Shown here: positions 1 to 5,329 of the stretch, one piece after another
How the letters are laid out: every line of letters starts with the position of its first letter
Position numbering within the stretch: position 1 is the stretch's first letter
From: Candidatus Omnitrophota bacterium
GTDB lineage: Bacteria; Omnitrophota; Gorgyraeia; Gygaellales; Profunditerraquicolaceae
Assembly: GCA_026387485.1 (NCBI GenBank)
Contig: JAPLLQ010000012.1
Coordinates: 1 to 5,624, forward strand
DNA: 5,624 nt
Direction of reading: 5' to 3'
The notes under the pieces: generated by a model
Database searches by the model: none
What the model saw: the letters and a program-made list of their open reading frames with translations, nothing else
Told to the model about the DNA's origin: nothing
Position numbers and translations under genes: made by a program

Positions 1-931
1 TAAATGGATCTGCTAATTGAGTAAATCCTTCTAATGGTAACTCTTTTAGTCTTTTGTATAATACCCAATATGGTGCTGTTGGAAGATTATAATCTCTTCC
101 AGGACCAAAAGAAGACATTACGACGGCAGTAGGAGGTAAAATCTGTCCAATTACTTGTCTTGCAACTTCTTGTTGCATTGCTAACTCTCTTACTTTTGCA
201 AGCGTATGAAATCTCTGATAATTCTGATCATTTGCATTACTTTGATTTAATTTTGCATTATCATAACCAAATTTTCTTGCTTCTTCTATAGTGAACTCAA
301 CTGGTCTATCCTTCCTAAAATCTACCGGAGCCATACCTTTATCCTTTGCAGCACCTATTTTATCTGCTTCTTCCGCAGGGGGCTTAGGTTGCTTATTTTT
401 ACCCTTTAAATCAGTGTCTCTCTTAATAATTTCCAATTTGTCCTGCAACCCCTCAAGAGTTTCAAGGCGCTTATTAAAATTTTTATCCTTTAATCTTTCT
501 TTATCTCTATCTATCAAACCACTTTTATCTTCCTGGTCTCGCCAATTTTTTTCTATATCTCTCTTCTCCTCATCTATAGATATCCCCATACGCCTTAAGC
601 CGGTTGGAAAACGAATCCCAAATACCTTTTTTTGTCTGCCATCAGGATCAAACCATATAGTAAAACCCGATTCCATGATTTTAGTTTCGATTGCGCGATT
701 TCTGGAGATCAGGCAGATATACAAATAATCCGCATCATTAACCAGATTAAGGACCACCTTTCTTCTCTCATCATAATAAGCCGAAGATTGGCTCCAATCA
801 GTATACTTTCCATCAATGTTAATTGTGCGCTCCCGCCAGGAGCTAAATAACTTAGATTCACCGCAACCAGATGTTGATAAGCATAGCAAAACCAATAAAG
901 AAAATAAGATATTAATCCGTTTAATATTCAT
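1..931 (-). CDS. Lipoprotein with a CBM9/DOMON-like beta domain (partial, 3' end beyond left edge)
   Basis: The frame is open from the ATG at 929-931 to the left edge, giving 310 codons with no stop; the C-terminus lies outside. An AAGGA at 942-946 sits 10 bases before the ATG. The N-terminus has a short basic region, a hydrophobic core (residues 8-18) and a lipobox-like S-T-S-G-C with Cys23, so a lipid-anchored envelope protein is likely; the Thr at -3 is not ideal. Residues about 36-112 read like a carbohydrate-binding (CBM9/DOMON-like) beta-sandwich: an opening I-D-G-K...D-W (39-46), a central N-D-A-D-Y-L-Y (65-71), then W-F-D-P-D-G (93-98) and F-G-I-R-F-P (104-109). Residues about 113-205 are strongly charged (K, E, D, R), probably a helical linker. 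After about residue 208 the protein is less charged and contains a Gln/Ala-rich helix and then P-P-T-A-V-V. Ligand and role are unknown. I see no clear promoter of its own; it follows a terminator. Confidence 0.88.
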   Translation of the reverse strand, partial: MNIKRINILFSLLVLLCLSTSGCGESKLFSSWRERTINIDGKYTDWSQSSAYYDERRKVVLNLVNDADYLYICLISRNRAIETKIMESGFTIWFDPDGRQKKVFGIRFPTGLRRMGISIDEEKRDIEKNWRDQEDKSGLIDRDKERLKDKNFNKRLETLEGLQDKLEIIKRDTDLKGKNKQPKPPAEEADKIGAAKDKGMAPVDFRKDRPVEFTIEEARKFGYDNAKLNQSNANDQNYQRFHTLAKVRELAMQQEVARQVIGQILPPTAVVMSSFGPGRDYNLPTAPYWVLYKRLKELPLEGFTQLADPF

Positions 932-965
932 AACTAAACATTCCTTGTTCTACCCTTTCCCGCTA

Positions 966-1015
966 AAAAATAAAAAGGCGCTCCTATTTTAACTAACGAA
1001 AAAATAGAAACGCCT
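966..1015 (-). terminator. Rho-independent terminator after the zinc-ribbon gene
   Basis: Read on the minus strand, AGGCG (1015-1011) pairs with CGCCT (980-976) and CTATTTT (1007-1001) pairs with AAAATAG (990-984). A 3x3 internal loop separates the two stems and the apical loop is 10 bases. The stem is followed at once by a T-rich tract, TTTTTATTTTT (975-965). It starts about 22 bases after the zinc-ribbon stop codon, so it most likely ends that transcript and separates it from the lipoprotein gene. Confidence 0.8.
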
Positions 1016-1037
1016 CTTTATTAAAAAACACTTTTAT

Positions 1038-1202
1038 TTAACGGCTTTGTCCTTTACTCTTCTGATAACACTCTCTGCATAAAATAGGCTTGCCGCCTTC
1101 CCTAGGTTTAAAAGGTACTTCGCATTCTTTTTTGCACTCTGCGCAAACTGCTTTGTGCATTTCCCTAGGACCACCGAACCCACCACCACCTTGATACGCC
1201 AT
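1038..1202 (-). CDS. Small zinc-ribbon protein (54 aa, CxxC...CxxC)
   Basis: The ATG at 1200-1202 follows a strong GGAGG, and the frame encodes 54 residues ending in TAA at 1038-1040. A Gly-rich N-terminus (residues 5-11) leads into M-H-K-A-V-C. The core is C20-A-E-C23, an 18-residue spacer, then C42-R-E-C45, with an extra Cys at 27, and a basic C-terminal tail. This is a four-cysteine zinc ribbon; the pattern around C-E-V-P-F-K-P and the second CxxC resembles, from memory, the 'CxxC-x17-CxxC' family of tiny proteins common in uncultured bacterial phyla. Zn binding is inferred from the cysteines; the role (nucleic-acid binding, or a chaperone-like or stress function) is unknown. It appears monocistronic: promoter at 1269-1296 and terminator at 966-1015. 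A longer frame over the same DNA (1034-1228) has no recognisable features and is not the gene. Confidence 0.9.
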   Translation of the reverse strand: MAYQGGGGFGGPREMHKAVCAECKKECEVPFKPREGGKPILCRECYQKSKGQSR

Positions 1203-1206
1203 GTTT

Positions 1207-1211
1207 CCTCC
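1207..1211 (-). promoter_or_regulatory. Shine-Dalgarno of the zinc-ribbon gene
   Basis: GGAGG lies 4 bases before the ATG at 1202, within the longer purine run AGGGAGGAAA. It is the best ribosome binding site in the window and fixes the start and frame of the 54-residue protein, rather than the competing ATG further upstream in another frame. Confidence 0.8.
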
Positions 1212-1212
1212 C

Positions 1213-1254
1213 TGCCCATAAAGGGCACACCGGCCTATCCAATTAGGCCGGGTG
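1213..1254 (-). promoter_or_regulatory. Two adjacent hairpins in the 5' leader of the zinc-ribbon gene
   Basis: On the minus strand, hairpin 1 pairs CACCCGGCCTA (1254-1244) with TAGGCCGGTG (1237-1228). It has ten base pairs, one bulged C and a six-base loop. Hairpin 2 follows with no gap: TGCCC (1227-1223), loop TTTAT, GGGCA (1217-1213). It ends one base before the Shine-Dalgarno. An alternative pairing of CCCT (1225-1222) with AGGG (1213-1210) would cover the first bases of the ribosome site. Together they fill most of the roughly 60-base leader predicted from the promoter. They could stabilise the message or control translation. I do not recognise a known riboswitch or leader family. Confidence 0.55.
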
Positions 1255-1268
1255 TTTCTTCTTAACTA

Positions 1269-1296
1269 ATTATAGATCTTTCTAAAATAATTTCAA
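1269..1296 (-). promoter_or_regulatory. Sigma70-type promoter of the zinc-ribbon gene
   Basis: On the minus strand, TTGAAA (1296-1291) is followed by a 16-base spacer and a perfect TATAAT (1274-1269). Transcription would start near 1262, giving a leader of about 60 bases that contains both hairpins. It lies in the gap between the DUF362 gene and the zinc-ribbon gene, pointing toward the latter. Confidence 0.7.
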
Positions 1297-1340
1297 GCAT
1301 TTCTTTGTAATATAAAGCATTAAAATCAGGAAACATCTTC

Positions 1341-2414
1341 CTATGACAAGGTTATCAGTTCGTAATCAAGGTTGCCTAGGCCAAGCTCATGGGCATAGAT
1401 AAGTTGCCGAGTGCTATCGCGCTTAGGATGCAGCTCTTTAAAGATATCTCTGCCGCAGGCTTTGACTACCAGGTCAAAACTTGCCTTATCAATACTTACC
1501 GGGTCAGATGAGGCCAATATTCCTAGGTCAGGGCAGATGGCCGGATCATCCTTGGCCAGACAATCGCACTCTTTGGTAATCTTAAGCGCAAAGTTTAAGA
1601 AAGCTAATCTGTCCTTCTTACTCTTCATCACTGCTGAAGTATATTCAATCATCTTCTCGGTCATGGTGCTCCCCCCTGATTCCCAATTTACATCTATTGC
1701 CGAATATGGACAAACAGCAATACAGGTAGCGCAGCCAATGCATTTTAAGCCGTCTATAACTGACTTTTTATTTTTTATGCTTATTGCCTTTACAGGGCAG
1801 GCCTTTTCACACTCTCCGCAGCCAATGCATTTTTGCTCATAGACAACCGGAGAGATACCCGAATGCTGGGCGAGCTTCCCCTTTCTGCTGGCGCAACCCA
1901 TGCCCAGATTCTTCAAAGCGCCTCCAAAGCCGGTCATAAGATGCCCCTTAAAATGGCTGATCGCCACAATCGCATCCGCATCCACAAAAAAACGCGCCAG
2001 TTTAGCGGTCTTAATAAATCTTTGGTTAATTGGAATATCTATGGTATTTGTTTCTATGGAATCATCAGGGATAATAATATCTACGCCTATCTTTTCTTTA
2101 GTGAAGCCGTGCTCAGCTGCGATCTTTAGGTGATCTTGGAAATTTGTGCGCTTGCCCTTATAAAGAGTGTTTGTATCTGAGAGGGATGCCTTTGCACCCT
2201 TATCTTGAATGGCGGTACATACAAGTTTAACAAACTCCGGTTTTACAAAGCCGGTATTTCCCTCTTCTCCGAAATGCATCTTTACGGCTACCTTTTGGCC
2301 GCTAGATAAAAAATCCAGGACCCTGCTTTTATCAAGAAGACCCCGGAGTTTTTTAGCGATACTTGGGTTCTTATCTCCCTGGCTTACCGGAATAAAATAT
2401 ACTTTGCTTTTCAT
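1341..2414 (-). CDS. DUF362-domain protein with two [4Fe-4S] ferredoxin motifs
   Basis: The complete 357-residue protein starts at ATG 2412-2414, with only a weak GAG as ribosome site, and has no signal peptide. It matches the DUF362 family of uncharacterised iron-sulfur proteins. The N-terminal part has V-K-M-H-F-G-E-E-G-N (44-53) and S-D-T-N-T-L-Y (79-85), and a conserved stretch H-F-K-G-H-L-M-T-G-F-G-G-A-L-K-N-L-G-M-G (154-173). A bacterial ferredoxin insert follows: C196-x2-C199-x2-C202-x3-C206-P and C225-x2-C228-x2-C231-x3-C235-P, enough ligands for two [4Fe-4S] clusters. The C-terminal DUF362 part resumes after about 245 and includes C283-D-C285 and C294-P. A cytoplasmic electron-transfer or redox role is implied by the clusters; substrate and partner are unknown. 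It lies 95 bp after the secreted-protein gene, with no clear terminator between them, so read-through from that operon is possible. Confidence 0.93.
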   Translation of the reverse strand: MKSKVYFIPVSQGDKNPSIAKKLRGLLDKSRVLDFLSSGQKVAVKMHFGEEGNTGFVKPEFVKLVCTAIQDKGAKASLSDTNTLYKGKRTNFQDHLKIAAEHGFTKEKIGVDIIIPDDSIETNTIDIPINQRFIKTAKLARFFVDADAIVAISHFKGHLMTGFGGALKNLGMGCASRKGKLAQHSGISPVVYEQKCIGCGECEKACPVKAISIKNKKSVIDGLKCIGCATCIAVCPYSAIDVNWESGGSTMTEKMIEYTSAVMKSKKDRLAFLNFALKITKECDCLAKDDPAICPDLGILASSDPVSIDKASFDLVVKACGRDIFKELHPKRDSTRQLIYAHELGLGNLDYELITLS

Positions 2415-2509
2415 AACATATCTCAGCTAGCGTTTCTACTTTTTAGGATACTGAATAAATTAAGGGACAAATTTGTTTGGTTAGTTAAGAAAAATATTGG
2501 TAGGATTAT

Positions 2510-3082
2510 TTACTGTAAAGAAATCGTTACAGTTGGTTGATCAGGCCAAAGTTTGCCACCTTCAAGTTTTATGGCATTTGCTACATTAAAACTTACGCGT
2601 ACTTCATGATCAACAACTCCGTTTAGAACCGTAACAGGCGTTGCTGTGAAATCCTGTTCCTTCGCCGTTGGAACATTATCTCCAGTTAATGTAATTGTCC
2701 ATGCTCCCTTTTGCCCTATTGTTCCCGGAGGGCTACCACCTTCACCCTCACCAGCAGTAGTATAGTTGGTTCCAACGTTACCGCTATATGTAAAGGTCGG
2801 AGAAGGAGTAACTTTCACCTTATAATAAGTTCCATCCGGCACCTCTAAACCAGATAAGAAATCTCCTACACTAGCACCCGAAGACACAGAAGCGATATCT
2901 AATGTACCGGATGTCCCATTGAATACAGTAATATAGCTTGTTCCATTATCAAGCTCAACTTTACTTACTCCTACTTTATAAACACTTGCCGGCCCAGTAT
3001 CCGCCGACCCTGCAAAAGCAAGCGAAGTAAATACAGTAATCATTACTATTAGGACAAGGCTTCTTAATAACAGTTTATTCAT
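2510..3082 (-). CDS. Small exported beta-rich protein of unknown function, coupled to the barrel gene
   Basis: The protein has 190 residues. The N-terminus is a clear Sec signal peptide: basic K3 and R7, hydrophobic residues about 8-22, and A-F-A|G with predicted cleavage after residue 24. The mature part has no cysteine, is rich in Gly, Thr, Ser and Val, and is predicted to be mostly beta strand: Y-K-V-G-V-S-K-V-E-L (35-44), L-P/V-P-D-G-T-Y-Y-K-V-K-V-T (81-92 region), A-W-T-I-T-L-T (127-133), V-R-V-S-F-N-V (161-167) and a final T-V-T-I-S-L-Q. A low-complexity Gly/Glu/Pro stretch (111-120) probably forms a loop. The layout loosely recalls DUF4382-type beta-sandwich lipoproteins, but I cannot assign it. 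Its ATG lies 3 bases after the stop of the upstream barrel gene, whose last codons supply the only ribosome-site-like sequence (GGCGGA, about 12 bases away), so translation is probably coupled. It may stay in the periplasm or be displayed with the barrel. Confidence 0.85.
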   Translation of the reverse strand: MNKLLLRSLVLIVMITVFTSLAFAGSADTGPASVYKVGVSKVELDNGTSYITVFNGTSGTLDIASVSSGASVGDFLSGLEVPDGTYYKVKVTPSPTFTYSGNVGTNYTTAGEGEGGSPPGTIGQKGAWTITLTGDNVPTAKEQDFTATPVTVLNGVVDHEVRVSFNVANAIKLEGGKLWPDQPTVTISLQ

Positions 3083-3085
3083 ATT

Positions 3086-4075
3086 TTATGTTTTTCCGCC
3101 TTGTACCGTTAATCCGGTACCTTTATTAAATGTTGATTTTATAAGAGTTATATCAAAATCTCTCACTACCCTATCCAAAACTCTGTCCTCTAAATTAACT
3201 TTAGGATATGCAGTTGTAGCTGATGTTATATCCTTCATAATCTCCCTTGGCGAAAACGAGGTAAAGGCAAAGGTAAGTGCGCCCTCAAATTTATAACCGG
3301 TTTCATTCCTATTGGTGTCATTAAACATTTCAAAGTCAAGCCTTGAGTATTTCATCGGCGTAAATTCAGTCCTGAATTTCCAGCCAATTTGATTTTTAAA
3401 ATGTTCAAAATTATACCAGTTTCCTCCCCCATATACTTTTACCGAAGGAATATATGGCAAGGGCATGCCCAACTCCCAATCAAAACCATTAGCTACCTTT
3501 TCATAATACTTATTTGAAAAATCTTCATTTACCAAATGCCTACCAGAAATCGCGATATAAGTATTTAGCCTGGCTTCAAGGCCCCTATCGGTAATCGCCT
3601 CAAAACCAACGCCACCCCTTGAATGCTTATGTAAATCCTGGTAATCATAAAAGCTGTTAATACCCAAGAGCAGGCTATCCGCGAAGATTTTCCTTAGGCC
3701 AAAACCAATGTTATACTTTGGTCTGGCGTCTTGGGAAGATATGCGCGTTTGGTTAAAAATGACTATATCTTTAAATTGTGAGTCAAACAAAGGCTGGATT
3801 GTTTCTAGGAAATACTGTGGTTTTTGGTCAGAACCCGCTTGTACTGCAAAATTCGTACGCCTGACCCATTCCGGGATGACCCAAGATTCTTCTTTATCTT
3901 CTTTTTTTACTTCCTCTTTGGGAGAGCCTAGCTTATTAACGGGATTATCGCCTTTTTTCTCATCAGCAAGCTGAAGTGGGGATTCAGCAGTTTCATCCGG
4001 CAAAGCTGCGCTAAGATATGTAACTGGTAAGCAGAATATAACTAAAACAACTAAAAACAATAATTTCTTATCCAT
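3086..4075 (-). CDS. Outer-membrane beta-barrel protein, inverse-autotransporter (intimin/invasin) type, without passenger
   Basis: The start is ATG 4073-4075, giving 329 residues. It begins with a good signal peptide (M-D-K-K, hydrophobic 5-18, cleavage near S22-A23 or A23-A24). An upstream extension to TTG 4129 would bury this signal peptide and overlap the promoter. Residues about 24-65 are a charged periplasmic linker. From about 72 the sequence follows the inverse-autotransporter beta domain: Y-N-I-G-F-G-L-R (121-128), L-L-L-G-I-N-S-F-Y-D-Y (135-145), H-S-R-G-G-V-G-F-E-A (151-160), N-T-Y-I-A (171-175), G-F-D-W-E-L-G (197-203) and V-Y-G-G-G-N-W-Y (214-221), then alternating aromatic strands to about 273. 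The segment R-V-L-D-R-V-V-R-D-F-D-I-T-L (298-311) matches the end of that domain, where the passenger normally begins, but the protein stops 18 residues later. No LysM or Ig-like repeats are visible. It is first in an operon with the exported protein at 2510-3082. Confidence 0.88.
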   Translation of the reverse strand: MDKKLLFLVVLVIFCLPVTYLSAALPDETAESPLQLADEKKGDNPVNKLGSPKEEVKKEDKEESWVIPEWVRRTNFAVQAGSDQKPQYFLETIQPLFDSQFKDIVIFNQTRISSQDARPKYNIGFGLRKIFADSLLLGINSFYDYQDLHKHSRGGVGFEAITDRGLEARLNTYIAISGRHLVNEDFSNKYYEKVANGFDWELGMPLPYIPSVKVYGGGNWYNFEHFKNQIGWKFRTEFTPMKYSRLDFEMFNDTNRNETGYKFEGALTFAFTSFSPREIMKDITSATTAYPKVNLEDRVLDRVVRDFDITLIKSTFNKGTGLTVQGGKT

Positions 4076-4100
4076 ATCAGCATTATTATTAATTGAGAAT

Positions 4101-4129
4101 ATTATATTGTTACCTAATAAAAATGTCAA
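4101..4129 (-). promoter_or_regulatory. Perfect-consensus sigma70-type promoter of the barrel operon
   Basis: On the minus strand, TTGACA (4129-4124), a 17-base spacer and TATAAT (4106-4101) match the bacterial consensus at all twelve positions with ideal spacing. Transcription should start near 4092-4095, leaving a leader of only 17-20 AT-rich bases before the ATG at 4075. No Shine-Dalgarno is visible in that leader. The promoter sits in the 123-bp gap after the oxidase gene and would make the barrel and exported-protein genes an independent, probably strongly transcribed unit. Confidence 0.85.
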
Positions 4130-4198
4130 GAGATTTTTGTTTACAGACAGGGAGGAATGTATCGCCTACACCGTCGCTTATTGTCTATTTGTTTTCTG

Positions 4199-5329
4199 TC
4201 AGTTCTGCGATTTAACCAAATTTGCAACCATCTTAGCGATGGACAAAGAAGCAGTTAAACCAGGCGATTCTATACCAATTAGATTAATAAATCCAGGGAA
4301 GCCGTTTCCTGCTTCATCTTTAATTATGAAATCACGGAAGGTTTCTCCCGGACCTTGAAGTTTCGGCCGGATACCAGACATATCCGCTGTTATGTCTTTT
4401 AATTCAATAAAAAGAAAAAATCGGCGTGCGCTTTCGTAAAAAACTTTTACCTTAGAAGGGTCAATATCATAATTTATTTCTTTTACATATTCATCATCCG
4501 GGCCCAGGCGAAGTGAACCGGCCATGTCTAAGGTGGCATGTATCCCTAAGCCAGCCCCTTCTTTTTTAGGCACAGGGTAAATCAGGCGGTTAATTAGTTT
4601 TGCTTTTGCTGGGGCTACGCGAAAATAATCACCCTTACAGTATTTAAGTTTATATTCCTCTTTTTCAAGTTCCGCCATTGCGCTGACTCTATCTGAGTTT
4701 AATCCAGCGCAGTTAATAAAAATACGGCTTAAAAATTTGAAACCCTCTCCTTGTTTATCTTTTACACTAAGCATAAATCCTTCTTTAGTCTTATCAATTC
4801 CGGTTAATTCGGTATTGTAAGCAATCGAGCCGCTGTTTTTTTCAAATTGCGATACAAGAGTTTTCATAAAAGAGTGAGTATCTAGAATCCCTGTTGACGG
4901 CGAAAGCATTGCCGCATCGGCTTTGATATTTGGCTCAAAGCCGCTTATTTTATCTCGAGAGATAAATTCTAGGTCTTGAACGCCCGCGTCTAAACCATGC
5001 TTAAAAAGATCCTCTAAATCTTTTGTTTCCCCGGCGTTAACCGCTACGACTAATTTGCCAATTCTCTTGTGTGCAATTTTGTGTTTTGTGCAGAATTCAT
5101 ATAGAAGGTGTTTACCTTCTATGCAGGCTTTTGTTTTAAGGGAATCTTTAGGATAATTTATTCCGGCGTGAATTACTTCGCTATTTCTAGAACTGGTTTC
5201 TTGTCCGAATGAATCATACTTCTCCAGTACAAAGATATTCTTTTCAAATTTAGAAAGTTCCGCTGCAATACTAAGGCCGACAACTCCTGCACCCGTAATG
5301 GTAATATTTACTTTTTCCATTTTTCCCAT
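4199..5329 (-). CDS. lhgO: FAD-dependent L-2-hydroxyglutarate oxidase-like protein (LhgO/L2HGDH family)
   Basis: This 376-residue flavoprotein belongs to the family that oxidises L-2-hydroxyglutarate to 2-oxoglutarate. A Rossmann FAD motif G13-A-G15-V-V-G18 is followed by the ribose-binding acidic residue E36 in F-V-L-E-K. The family signature I-H-A-G-I-N-Y (53-59) contains the His (H54) expected to bind FAD covalently in relatives. Further matches are D-T-H-S-F (150-154), N-C-A-G (206-209), Y-P-V-P (251-254), G-L-G-I-H-A-T (260-266), L-G-P-D (275-278), S-G-I-R-P-K-L (318-324) and I-G-I-E-S-P-G-L-T-A-S (351-361), where the C-terminal part closes the flavin site. Length is near the bacterial norm of about 400. 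There is no signal peptide, so it is cytoplasmic or peripheral on the inner membrane. The start could be M1 (5329) or M4 (5320); M4 puts the FAD strand close to the N-terminus and has GGGA just upstream. Either start overlaps the end of the aldolase gene (22 or 13 bases). Exact substrate is inferred; other 2-hydroxy acids are possible. Confidence 0.87.
   Translation of the reverse strand: MGKMEKVNITITGAGVVGLSIAAELSKFEKNIFVLEKYDSFGQETSSRNSEVIHAGINYPKDSLKTKACIEGKHLLYEFCTKHKIAHKRIGKLVVAVNAGETKDLEDLFKHGLDAGVQDLEFISRDKISGFEPNIKADAAMLSPSTGILDTHSFMKTLVSQFEKNSGSIAYNTELTGIDKTKEGFMLSVKDKQGEGFKFLSRIFINCAGLNSDRVSAMAELEKEEYKLKYCKGDYFRVAPAKAKLINRLIYPVPKKEGAGLGIHATLDMAGSLRLGPDDEYVKEINYDIDPSKVKVFYESARRFFLFIELKDITADMSGIRPKLQGPGETFRDFIIKDEAGNGFPGFINLIGIESPGLTASLSIAKMVANLVKSQN

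Noticed and set aside
291..728. Plus-strand open frame of 145 codons, with a second one at 632-850
   Set aside because: Both are antisense to the lipoprotein gene, are rich in Ser/Leu/Phe as expected for the complement of a Lys/Glu/Asp-rich gene, and show no domain. The minus-strand frame has a lipobox and a coherent beta domain.
1034..1228. Minus-strand frame of 64 codons overlapping the zinc-ribbon gene
   Set aside because: Its start lies inside the leader hairpins, it has no good ribosome site, and its product has no recognisable motif. The frame at 1038-1202 has GGAGG and two CxxC knuckles.
1228..1260. GC-rich hairpin followed by a T-rich stretch read on the plus strand, as a plus-strand terminator
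   Set aside because: There is no plus-strand gene upstream for it to end, and the T-tract (GTGTTTCTTCTT) is interrupted. Its place in the leader of the minus-strand gene explains it better, though a dual role cannot be excluded.
1101..1527. Four copies of the palindrome CCTAGG (1101, 1164, 1375, 1522)
   Set aside because: Spacing is irregular, the copies fall in coding sequence of two different genes and flanks are not shared, so chance or codon usage is the simplest explanation.
1411..2430. Several plus-strand open frames (1411-1842, 1833-2129, 1900-2133, 2209-2430)
   Set aside because: All lie antisense to the DUF362 gene, which carries clear ferredoxin motifs; none shows a family signature or ribosome site.
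2415..2509. Possible promoter for the DUF362 gene or terminator of the secreted-protein gene
   Set aside because: TTGTCC and TATCCT are present on the minus strand but only 14 bases apart, and no stable hairpin is visible; evidence is too weak for either call.
4076..4129. N-terminal extension of the barrel protein to a TTG start at 4129
   Set aside because: TTG is the first half of a perfect -35 box, the extension includes the -10 box, and it would put 18 residues ahead of a standard signal peptide.
4130..4198. Possible terminator after the oxidase gene
   Set aside because: GACAG and CTGTC can be paired only across some 40 bases and no compact stem with a T-run is present; I see nothing convincing in this gap.
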